Program-made: the position numbers and the translations under genes
Shown: piece by piece, positions 1 to 4,301 of the stretch
Layout of the letters: the number at the start of each line of letters is the position of its first letter
Numbering within the stretch: the first letter of the stretch is position 1
The notes under the pieces: generated by a model
Databases searched by the model: none
Told to the model about the DNA's origin: nothing
What the model saw: only the letters and a program-made list of their open reading frames with translations
From: Treponema sp.
Lineage (GTDB): Bacteria > Spirochaetota > Spirochaetia > Treponematales > Breznakiellaceae
Length of the DNA: 6,153 nt
Direction of reading: 5' to 3'
Assembly (NCBI GenBank): GCA_031283505.1
Contig: JAITBO010000240.1
Coordinates: 1 to 6,153 of the forward strand

Positions 1-1
1 G

Positions 2-403
2 GAAAATTTCATCGAAACCGAGGAGGTTCCGGAGGAGCAGGTCATCGTTCCCCAGGCAAGCCCGCCGCCCCTCCCGGCGGCAGCGGCAACGGGAGAAGTA
101 TACCTGCAGCCCCACCAGATTTCGGTTCCCCCGAGGATCAACGATGCGGATATCCTCAAGGCCCTGAGGCATCCCCCCCTTGCCCAGCGAGCGGGGATAG
201 AGGGAACCGTCATCCTGGAACTTTTTATCGACCGGGAAGGGGCTATACAACGGATAAGGGTACTGAAGGAAGACCCTCCCGGCAGGGGCTTCGCCGAGGC
301 CGCCCTGCGGGCCTTCGAGGGACTGCGCTATACTCCCGCCCAGGCCAATGGCCAGAATGTCTCGGTTCGCTACCGCTACCCGGTAACGTTCAAACTGCGG
401 TAG
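2..403 (+). CDS. TonB-family protein, C-terminal part (5' end outside window)
   Basis: The first 133 visible residues end at a TAG stop at 401-403; the start lies upstream of the window. An acidic, Pro/Ala-rich linker (visible residues 1-45) leads into a TonB C-terminal domain (about 48-133). The domain shows the family pattern: HPPLAQRAGIEGTV near 57-70, a central FIDREG turn near 75-80, a YTPAQANGQNV segment near 110-120, and a YPVTFKL ending. In this family the protein is anchored in the inner membrane, draws energy from ExbB/ExbD, and its C-terminal domain contacts TonB boxes of outer-membrane receptors for siderophores, haem, cobalamin or glycans. The N-terminal membrane anchor cannot be seen, so a TonB-like domain in another periplasmic protein is possible. 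The substrate cannot be told from this fragment. It is convergent with the Feo genes at the other end. Confidence 0.88.
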   Translation, partial: ENFIETEEVPEEQVIVPQASPPPLPAAAATGEVYLQPHQISVPPRINDADILKALRHPPLAQRAGIEGTVILELFIDREGAIQRIRVLKEDPPGRGFAEAALRAFEGLRYTPAQANGQNVSVRYRYPVTFKLR

Positions 404-408
404 GGAAG

Positions 409-429
409 CTTACCCCAACAGGTAGACAC
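409..429. repeat. 21-bp spacer repeat, copy 1
   Basis: The pattern is CTTACCCCA, three variable bases (ACA), then GGTAGACAC. It matches copy 2 at 468-488 in 18 of 21 positions, in the same orientation, with a period of 59 bp. The core carries a short inverted repeat, TACC-N6-GGTA. It begins six bases after the TonB stop codon. Such repeats resemble the multiple terminal repeats of some insertion sequences, but no transposase remnant that would identify a family is attached. Confidence 0.7.
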
Positions 430-467
430 AAAGACAAGCGGGAAATACAACAGAAGGGGAAATGAAC

Positions 468-488
468 CTTACCCCATTGGGTAGACAC
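468..488. repeat. 21-bp spacer repeat, copy 2
   Basis: This is the second copy of CTTACCCCA-N3-GGTAGACAC, here with TTG in the variable position. The core TACCCCATTGGGTA (470-483) is a near-perfect palindrome with arms TACCC/GGGTA. Its left half, TTACCCCATTG, is echoed as TTACCCATTG at 3295-3304 and 4035-4044. Confidence 0.7.
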
Positions 489-531
489 CATTAAGTAGCT
501 TGTCTTGAGTCAAATACATTAGGAGCAGCAT

Positions 532-539
532 GGTCAAGT
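532..539. repeat. Left copy of putative IS66 target-site duplication
   Basis: GGTCAAGT here is repeated exactly at 3131-3138; one further base to the left (T) also matches. IS66-family elements characteristically duplicate 8 bp on insertion. Everything between the copies is 2591 bp, a normal IS66 length, and holds the complete tnpABC set. Joining the flanks across a single copy gives a continuous open frame, which supports a true duplication over a chance match. Confidence 0.6.
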
Positions 540-782
540 ACCGAAGCATACGAAAAGATTGAGAGGAAACACCTGTTGTTACGGACGTGGTATTCCTGAT
601 TAGTACGAAAAGGCGTTCGATTTTCCCATGGTATGCACAATATCGTTGTCGCTCTTGTTATTAGCTTTTGGTTCTTTCAAAAGATTATTTAGCAAACAAC
701 ATCTTTCACCCTCTACCGAAAGGCATCGGCTGTTACTCTATTTTCTCGTATCCGTCAATTTCAACCACTGCCTGAAAATATT
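540..782. other. Gene-free 3' tail of the IS66 element
   Basis: No credible coding region, RNA gene or strong terminator is visible here. It is more AT-rich than tnpC. The plus-strand open frame that crosses from this tail into tnpC is antisense to the transposase, and its product has no recognisable features. The tail may carry transposase-binding sites and the far inverted repeat, but I could not define them by eye. Confidence 0.5.
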
Positions 783-2375
783 TTACGGGGCGAGGTTCCA
801 GGGGAGCAGTTGCGCCCAATCGTCGGAGGGGCGCATTTCGGCGGCTTTTTCAAATATGCGGGTCAGATACTTGGTCGGGTTCCAGTTGTTTGCTTTGGCC
901 GTTTCTATCAGGGTATATAATTCGCAGGAACTTTTCGCTCCCGCGGGGGAGCCGGACATGACCCAGTTTTTCCGACCCATCACAAACGGCCGTATTCCCC
1001 GTTCGCATGCGTTATTGTCCGGCGTGAGCTGCCAGTCATCCAGGTACCGTTCAAGCGTGTGCCATTCCTTCAACGCGTAGGCAATCGCTTCCCCTATCTT
1101 GCTGCTGGCAGGCGCAATCCCCCGGTTCTCTTCAAGCCACCCGTGAAACGCCCGTAGTATCGGCTCGCATCGCCCCCGGCGTTCCTTCTCAAACTCCTCA
1201 GCGCTTATCCTGTTCTGTCGCAGCTTTTCTCGCAAGTCGCTTTCTACCGTGTATAATCCCTTGATCTGCGACAACGCCGCTTCCGCAAGGCTCCCCTTTG
1301 TCGTAACTTTCATCGCTTCGAAAAATTTCCTTCTCGCATGAGCCCAACAACCTACATGGACAACCCCGACCAAGTCCTGCTCCACCGCCGATTCGTAGGA
1401 GCTATAGCCATCGCTTTGCAGATACCCGGTAAATCCTCCCAGGATTTCCCCGATGTGTTTCTTCTCCCTCGTCTCACCGTATTCATACCACAGCGCAGGT
1501 TTCCCCGCAGGTCCCCCGCGGGCCAGCCACATATAACTCTTTTGGCTGTTCGCCCTCCCCACCTCGTCCATCACCGTCATCGTCGTTTCGTCCATCTGGA
1601 CCACTGTCCCGCTCCGTATATGCTCCCGCAGTAGGCCCAGCAGAGGCTGCAGCTTTTCAGTCGCCCGCCGCTGCCAATTCGCCATGTTCTGCCGCGACAC
1701 CTGGACTCCGATCCGCTGGAACGCCCCTTCCTGCCTGAAATACGGCACATAATCGCAGTATTTTTTCGTAAACACGTAACTTAACAGCTCAGGCGTTGCT
1801 ATGCTGCCGGGTATGAGGTTCTCAGGAACCTTCCCCGTCCTCACCGCAGGCCGCTCTTCGTCCCCGCTCCCTTCGCACTCATGGCAGGCGTATTTCTTCA
1901 CATGATAGCGCAACACATACACCTGCTCGGGGACCATGACCAGCCGTTCCGTGACATCTTCCCCTATGCACACAAGTGCGCTTCCGCAGGCGCACTGCTT
2001 CTCTTCCGCCGGTATGTCTATGATTTCATCAATCCGCGGGATATGCTCGTCAATCGGTTTCCGCCCCCGCTTGGTCCGGTTATAACTCTTGACCGGTTCC
2101 TGCTCTTCCGGCTGTTCGGAAGCCTTCGGCGCGGCTCCCTCGTCCGCGTTAAACAGCGGCAGCTGCCCTTCCCCGGTGAACTTCTCCGCATGCCGCCCAA
2201 ATTGCCGGAACAACGCCAGTCGCAGCTTCTCCTGCAAATACTGGTTTTCCTGTTCCAGAACCGAGACTTTCTTTTCAAAGCGGGCGATAGTATCTTTAAG
2301 GGTGTTCTCTAATTGTTTGACTTTATCATCAAGAACAATTTTTACATCTTCGCTTGCCGCAACCGCCGTTTCCAT
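783..2375 (-). CDS. tnpC: IS66 family transposase TnpC
   Basis: This 530-aa protein is the DDE transposase that cuts and joins the ends of the element, and it has the normal IS66 length. A coiled coil with leucine-zipper character (about 15-55) is followed by a conserved LFRQFGRHAEK motif (55-65). A basic linker containing TKRGRKP (101-107) precedes the IS66 zinc-finger region (C128/C130 and C164/C167). The catalytic core follows: D262 in QMDET, D322 in QSDGY, and E458 in DNNACERGIRPF. GRKNWVMSGSPAGA (467-480) and the C-terminal IS66 extension end the protein. The ATG at 2373-2375 has no clear Shine-Dalgarno. The frame stays open upstream to a stop at 2430-2432 but offers no ATG or GTG there. 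It lies 63 nt after tnpB, across an A-rich gap on the coding strand. Translation may be weak, which is common for transposases. No inactivating change is seen. Confidence 0.96.
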   Translation of the reverse strand: METAVAASEDVKIVLDDKVKQLENTLKDTIARFEKKVSVLEQENQYLQEKLRLALFRQFGRHAEKFTGEGQLPLFNADEGAAPKASEQPEEQEPVKSYNRTKRGRKPIDEHIPRIDEIIDIPAEEKQCACGSALVCIGEDVTERLVMVPEQVYVLRYHVKKYACHECEGSGDEERPAVRTGKVPENLIPGSIATPELLSYVFTKKYCDYVPYFRQEGAFQRIGVQVSRQNMANWQRRATEKLQPLLGLLREHIRSGTVVQMDETTMTVMDEVGRANSQKSYMWLARGGPAGKPALWYEYGETREKKHIGEILGGFTGYLQSDGYSSYESAVEQDLVGVVHVGCWAHARRKFFEAMKVTTKGSLAEAALSQIKGLYTVESDLREKLRQNRISAEEFEKERRGRCEPILRAFHGWLEENRGIAPASSKIGEAIAYALKEWHTLERYLDDWQLTPDNNACERGIRPFVMGRKNWVMSGSPAGAKSSCELYTLIETAKANNWNPTKYLTRIFEKAAEMRPSDDWAQLLPWNLAP

Positions 2376-2438
2376 AGCAGTAATACTATCACGGCAAGCA
2401 ATACATGTAAATTCTTTTTTTGTGTTCTTTTATTTTTT

Positions 2439-2786
2439 TTAACTGACCCGCTGGTACTGTATCGGCTTGTGGGCTTTCCAGAAATCTATCCCCGACAGCA
2501 GCATCCGCAACTGCTCCGCGTTAAGCTCTTCCGCTTCCCGGCTGTTCTCCGGCCATGGAAACCGCGCCTCCTCCAACCGCTTCTGCGCCAGCCAGAATCC
2601 TGTCTTGTCCCACCATACCGCCTTCAACAACCGCCGTCCCCTGTTGCAAAATAGATACACGCTCCCGGAAAGCGGGTCCAGCTTCATCTGGTCCTGCACG
2701 AGCACCGTGAGCCCTCGGGCTGCCTTCCGTAAGTCCGTGTGCCCGGGCCGGATATAGATCTTCACCGCACTGAGGTCTACGGTCAT
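2439..2786 (-). CDS. tnpB: IS66 accessory protein TnpB (IS66 Orf2-like)
   Basis: This 115-aa protein has the typical length and sequence of the IS66 Orf2 family. The N-terminal IYIRPGHTDLRKAARGL (about 11-27) is the hallmark motif. PLSGSVYLFCNRGRRLLKAV (38-57) and the WWDKTGFWLAQKRLE segment (58-72) follow, along with the family's EAEELNAEQLRMLLSGID ending (83-100). It is needed for transposition of IS66-type elements, but its biochemical role is not well defined. The ATG lies 3 nt after the tnpA stop, with a GAGG Shine-Dalgarno (complement of 2793-2796) inside the end of tnpA, so the two are probably translationally coupled. Its TAA stop merges into an A8 run on the coding strand. Confidence 0.95.
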   Translation of the reverse strand: MTVDLSAVKIYIRPGHTDLRKAARGLTVLVQDQMKLDPLSGSVYLFCNRGRRLLKAVWWDKTGFWLAQKRLEEARFPWPENSREAEELNAEQLRMLLSGIDFWKAHKPIQYQRVS

Positions 2787-2789
2787 CGC

Positions 2790-3086
2790 TTACCTCAATG
2801 CCTGGACCACCACGGACAGGTCCTTCGGCGTGCTGCCCACGGGAAGATGGACCCGGAAGGACCCGTGTTCCACCACCAGAGCACAACAGGTTCGTACTCC
2901 CGGTTCCGCCTCCTCCAGTTTCCCGCTTACTTCAACGAAATCCTGGGCGGACGCCGGAACACGGGTCCAGTTGCTGAACGTTTGGTAGTTTAATCCCAGT
3001 TCCTTGGTAAACGCCCATTTCGATTTCCCGCTCTGTTCCCATTCCTGGACCAGCCATGCTTTGTCTTCTTCGCTATACCGTTTCAT
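2790..3086 (-). CDS. tnpA: IS66 accessory protein TnpA (HTH, IS66 Orf1-like)
   Basis: First gene of the IS66 operon, 98 aa. The N-terminal half (about 1-42) has the helix-turn-helix pattern of IS66 Orf1/IS3 OrfA-like proteins: RYSEEDKAWLVQEWEQSGKS, then WAFTKELGLNYQTFSNW. The remainder includes the SFRVHLPVGSTPKDLSVVVQALR ending typical of IS66 Orf1. It presumably binds DNA during transposition or regulates the operon. A strong AGGAGG (complement of 3092-3097) sits 5 nt before the ATG and fixes the start. It is somewhat shorter than many relatives because the linker between the two conserved parts is short, but I see no frameshift. Confidence 0.93.
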   Translation of the reverse strand: MKRYSEEDKAWLVQEWEQSGKSKWAFTKELGLNYQTFSNWTRVPASAQDFVEVSGKLEEAEPGVRTCCALVVEHGSFRVHLPVGSTPKDLSVVVQALR

Positions 3087-3091
3087 GCCAA

Positions 3092-3097
3092 CCTCCT
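3092..3097 (-). promoter_or_regulatory. Shine-Dalgarno of tnpA
   Basis: AGGAGG on the minus strand, 5 nt before the tnpA ATG. It is the strongest ribosome-binding site in the element and contrasts with the lack of one before tnpC. Only about 33 bases separate it from the inferred IS end, leaving little room for a strong internal promoter; none is obvious. Confidence 0.75.
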
Positions 3098-3130
3098 GGT
3101 TTATTGTTCCCAGAAAGTCTACGCCCGGCT

Positions 3131-3138
3131 GGTCAAGT
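3131..3138. repeat. Right copy of putative IS66 target-site duplication
   Basis: Exact copy of GGTCAAGT at 532-539. It sits inside the codons CTG GTC AAG TTA of the disrupted ORF. Removing one copy together with the IS joins ATG GTC AAG directly to TTA AAA AGG with no frame change. Confidence 0.6.
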
Positions 3139-3294
3139 TAAAAAGGTGGGAGGCAATTGACGTGTACGGGAAAAACACCCAGCTGCAGATAACAAACCCC
3201 GACATAGGCTGGCGGCTGCATCCCTATGAGCCCCCGTTCCTGGGCTACCGCGGCGCCGTCAACCTCGTCAATCTCTGGATAAATGAGTACACGC

Positions 3295-3304
3295 TTACCC
3301 ATTG
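3295..3304. repeat. 10-bp direct repeat, left of the toxin-antitoxin cassette
   Basis: TTACCCATTG overlaps the last codons and stop of the disrupted ORF and is identical to 4035-4044 on the other side of the toxin-antitoxin operon. It also resembles TTACCCCATTG in spacer repeat copy 2. It could be a scar of cassette insertion or simply a dispersed spacer motif. Confidence 0.45.
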
Positions 3305-3341
3305 ATTGCACAAGGGGTTACGGTCTTTGCGCGGTTTATAG

Positions 3342-3737
3342 TCAATATTGCTCAAGAAACTCCGATGGAGTAATAATTTCCGGCTTCTCAATGTCTACGC
3401 CCGAAAAATCGTCATCGCCGGTAACAAACAGGTCTACGCCTTCAACAATCGCCGAATACAGAACCGGATAATCATCCGCGTCACAAATAGCAAAAAGTCC
3501 GGCCGGCTGCTCTTTTGGCGTGTATACCAGCTCATAAGGAAGCCGTGTCAGGAACAGATCAACATCTTTTATTTTATTGTTAAATTTTCGTTTCGTCACT
3601 TCAAGCAATTCCTCAACAATACGGGAAGACAATACAAGTTGATGATCCACTGCCGCTTTGTATATTAATGCGTTCATGCGCTCGTTAGGGAAAATAATTG
3701 CGGATATGAGAACATTGGTGTCAAGCATGACCCGCAT
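3342..3737 (-). CDS. PIN-domain toxin of a type II toxin-antitoxin pair
   Basis: A 131-aa, single-domain PIN protein of the 'putative toxin-antitoxin system toxin component, PIN family' type. These are Mg/Mn-dependent ribonucleases that cut RNA unless bound by their antitoxin. The acidic active-site residues are in place: D6 in VMLDTNVLISA, E42/E43 in IVEELLE, D86/D88/D89 in CDADDYPVL, and D108-D110 in TGDDDF. The length is normal and no active-site residue is lost, so the toxin looks intact. The ATG at 3735-3737 lies 6 nt after the antitoxin stop. Only weak Shine-Dalgarno-like bases precede it, so coupling to antitoxin translation is likely. A second Met at residue 4 is a less likely start because it would cut into the first strand. 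The gene is more AT-rich than the feo genes, consistent with acquisition. The RNA target is unknown. Confidence 0.88.
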   Translation of the reverse strand: MRVMLDTNVLISAIIFPNERMNALIYKAAVDHQLVLSSRIVEELLEVTKRKFNNKIKDVDLFLTRLPYELVYTPKEQPAGLFAICDADDYPVLYSAIVEGVDLFVTGDDDFSGVDIEKPEIITPSEFLEQY

Positions 3738-3743
3738 TGGATG

Positions 3744-3995
3744 TTACCTGTTCTCTTTCCGTATCGCTTTGATCATATCTATCACATCCCGCTCATCCTT
3801 GAGGCCGAGGCGTTCAGCCTCCCCGCTAAAAGCATTCTGTACATCTCTAAGGGCAAGCCGGACAGCGTTTTCCATGACGATACGTCCATTCTCCTCGATG
3901 AAGACAACTTTATCGCCGTCCTTAACGCCAAGTTTTTTACGAATTTCGACGGGAATCGTTATTTGGCCCCGTAGGGTAATCTTTGCCAATTCCAT
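3744..3995 (-). CDS. SpoVT/AbrB-type antitoxin
   Basis: An 83-aa protein from the ATG at 3993-3995. Its N-terminal half is a swapped-hairpin AbrB/SpoVT DNA-binding domain, with the pattern LAKITLRGQITIPVEIRKKLGVKDGDKVVF followed by a beta strand ending near residue 45. The acidic and basic helical C-terminus (about 46-83) would be the toxin-binding part. Such antitoxins block the partner PIN nuclease and repress their own operon. A GTG two codons upstream (3999-4001) is in frame, but it lies only 1 nt from the GGAG at 4001-4004, whereas the ATG has a proper 5-nt spacing, so I prefer the ATG. It precedes the toxin by 6 nt, the usual antitoxin-first order. Promoter and palindromic operator lie immediately upstream. 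Confidence 0.88.
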   Translation of the reverse strand: MELAKITLRGQITIPVEIRKKLGVKDGDKVVFIEENGRIVMENAVRLALRDVQNAFSGEAERLGLKDERDVIDMIKAIRKENR

Positions 3996-4000
3996 GCACA

Positions 4001-4004
4001 CTCC
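4001..4004 (-). promoter_or_regulatory. Shine-Dalgarno deciding the antitoxin start
   Basis: GGAG on the minus strand, 5 nt from the ATG at 3995 but effectively touching the alternative GTG at 4001. This spacing favours the ATG and an 83-aa antitoxin. Confidence 0.6.
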
Positions 4005-4012
4005 AATCTGCC

Positions 4013-4030
4013 TGCATTGAAATCAATGCA
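4013..4030. promoter_or_regulatory. 18-bp palindromic operator of the toxin-antitoxin operon
   Basis: TGCATTGA-AA-TCAATGCA is a perfect inverted repeat with 8-bp arms and a 2-bp centre. It sits between the predicted transcription start (around 4034) and the antitoxin ATG. An AbrB-type antitoxin, alone or complexed with the toxin, binding here would block transcription. The assignment follows from position and symmetry; binding itself is inferred. Confidence 0.7.
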
Positions 4031-4034
4031 TCCA

Positions 4035-4044
4035 TTACCCATTG
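4035..4044. repeat. 10-bp direct repeat, right of the toxin-antitoxin cassette
   Basis: TTACCCATTG is identical to 3295-3304. It overlaps the -10 element of the toxin-antitoxin promoter (on the minus strand CAATGGGTAA), so promoter function alone could explain its presence here. Confidence 0.45.
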
Positions 4045-4069
4045 TAAGCCATAAGGCTATTGCTGTCAA
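4041..4069 (-). promoter_or_regulatory. Sigma-70-type promoter of the toxin-antitoxin operon
   Basis: On the minus strand a perfect -35 TTGACA (complement of 4064-4069) is followed after 17 bp by the -10 TACAAT (complement of 4041-4046). Transcription should begin near 4034, just before the palindrome. The near-consensus strength fits an autorepressed toxin-antitoxin operon. The promoter lies between the end of the FeoB-associated gene and the antitoxin, so the cassette has its own transcription independent of the feo operon. Confidence 0.78.
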
Positions 4070-4091
4070 ACCGTCGCTCTTGTTCCACTCT

Positions 4092-4301
4092 TCACTCTAA
4101 TGCCCGTATTGACTTGACAGCCGCCCTTTGATCGTCCTTCTCGCAATGCGGGCAGGCGGCTTTCCGGGCGGGTTTGTCATCGCCGCCGGAGCAGCAGGCG
4201 GGCCACCTGGCCCGGAAGGTCCTGATGACCCGCAGCGCCACAAAGGCCGCGGCCAGAGCCACCGCAGCGGCGATAATGCCGATCTCGATCATGGGGTTCA
4301 T
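4092..4301 (-). CDS. FeoB-associated Cys-rich membrane protein
   Basis: A 69-aa protein. Residues 5-24 form one hydrophobic membrane segment, followed by basic residues (R25-R32) that suggest a cytoplasmic C-terminal tail. The tail has two cysteine pairs, CC at 36-37 and CPHC at 50-53, able to bind metal or form disulphides. Size, single N-terminal helix, Cys motifs and position directly after feoB match the FeoB-associated Cys-rich membrane protein family, a small Feo partner found in bacteria lacking FeoC. It may assist ferrous iron passage through FeoB or sense iron or redox state, but its mechanism is not established. Its ATG overlaps the feoB stop as ATGA, and its TAGGAGGG Shine-Dalgarno lies within the last feoB codons, so the two are translationally coupled. 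No clear terminator follows before the toxin-antitoxin promoter. Confidence 0.85.
   Translation of the reverse strand: MNPMIEIGIIAAAVALAAAFVALRVIRTFRARWPACCSGGDDKPARKAACPHCEKDDQRAAVKSIRALE

Larger units (their letters stand above)
404..529. other. Non-coding spacer after the TonB gene
   Basis: No gene is visible between the TonB stop and the ATG at 530. The stretch holds the two 21-bp repeats described separately and, just before the ATG, the Shine-Dalgarno-like AGGAG at 521-525. The frame leading into that ATG is open only from 509, since a TGA lies at 506-508. I see no convincing rho-independent terminator for the TonB gene; the small palindromes inside the repeats lack a following T-run. 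Confidence 0.6.
540..3130 (-). mobile_element. IS66-family insertion sequence
   Basis: A complete IS66-type element whose three genes are transcribed on the minus strand in canonical order: tnpA (accessory HTH protein), tnpB (accessory, IS66 Orf2 type) and tnpC (DDE transposase). All three frames are intact, so the copy looks potentially active. The boundaries are inferred from the 8-bp duplication at 532-539 and 3131-3138. The left end begins ACCGAAGCATAC and the complement of the right end begins AGCCGGGCGTAG. These agree in only about half of the first 12 positions, so the inverted repeats are weak and the boundaries could shift by a few bases. About 240 bp of the element lies beyond the tnpC stop without a gene. 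Confidence 0.8.
3131..3305 (+). pseudogene. IS-disrupted ORF, nitrogenase component 1-like C-terminal remnant
   Basis: The plus-strand frame ends at TGA 3303-3305. With the IS removed, the product would start at ATG 530-532 (AGGAG at 521-525, 4 nt spacing) and run 58 aa. Visible pieces are VKLKRWEAIDVYGKNTQLQ, then NPDIGWRLHPYEPP, then FLGYRGAVNLVNLWIN, ending TLTH. The block R.HPYEPPFLGYRGAVNLVNLWIN recalls the conserved end of nitrogenase component 1-type oxidoreductases (NifD/NifK/NifE/NifN superfamily), where a GYxGAxNL motif and a following I/V-N lie near the C-terminus. All N-terminal cofactor-binding parts are absent, so it was already a fragment, or a small independent ORF, before the IS inserted. 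The frame upstream of the ATG is open only from 509. The family assignment is by eye from a short motif and is tentative. Confidence 0.55.

Noticed and set aside
530..562. ATG GTC AAG TAC CGA as the start of a degraded IS21-type istA gene, suggested by the nearby repeats.
   Set aside because: The frame stops after ten codons and no further IstA-like sequence follows in any frame. The ATG, Shine-Dalgarno and first three codons are better explained as the 5' end of the ORF interrupted by IS66.
718..731. CCGA-AAGGCA-TCGG as a terminator hairpin for tnpC.
   Set aside because: The stem is only 4 bp and no T-run follows on the coding strand.
628..1080. A 150-codon plus-strand open frame.
   Set aside because: Most of it is antisense to tnpC, and its product has no recognisable domain, so it is treated as a shadow of the transposase gene.
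2433..2440. Programmed frameshift on the A8 run to make a TnpB-TnpC fusion.
   Set aside because: The tnpB stop codon uses the first bases of the run and is read before slippage could take effect, and a stop at 2430-2432 closes the tnpC frame upstream. No clean shift gives a fusion.
3999..4001. GTG as the antitoxin start (85 aa).
   Set aside because: It lies only about 1 nt from the GGAG, whereas the ATG two codons later has a normal 5-nt spacing and gives the usual AbrB N-terminus.
404..4091. CRISPR array, tRNA, rRNA or riboswitch in the spacer.
   Set aside because: There are only two copies of the 21-bp repeat with imperfect identity, no regular repeat-spacer series, and no cloverleaf or known riboswitch core that I could recognise.
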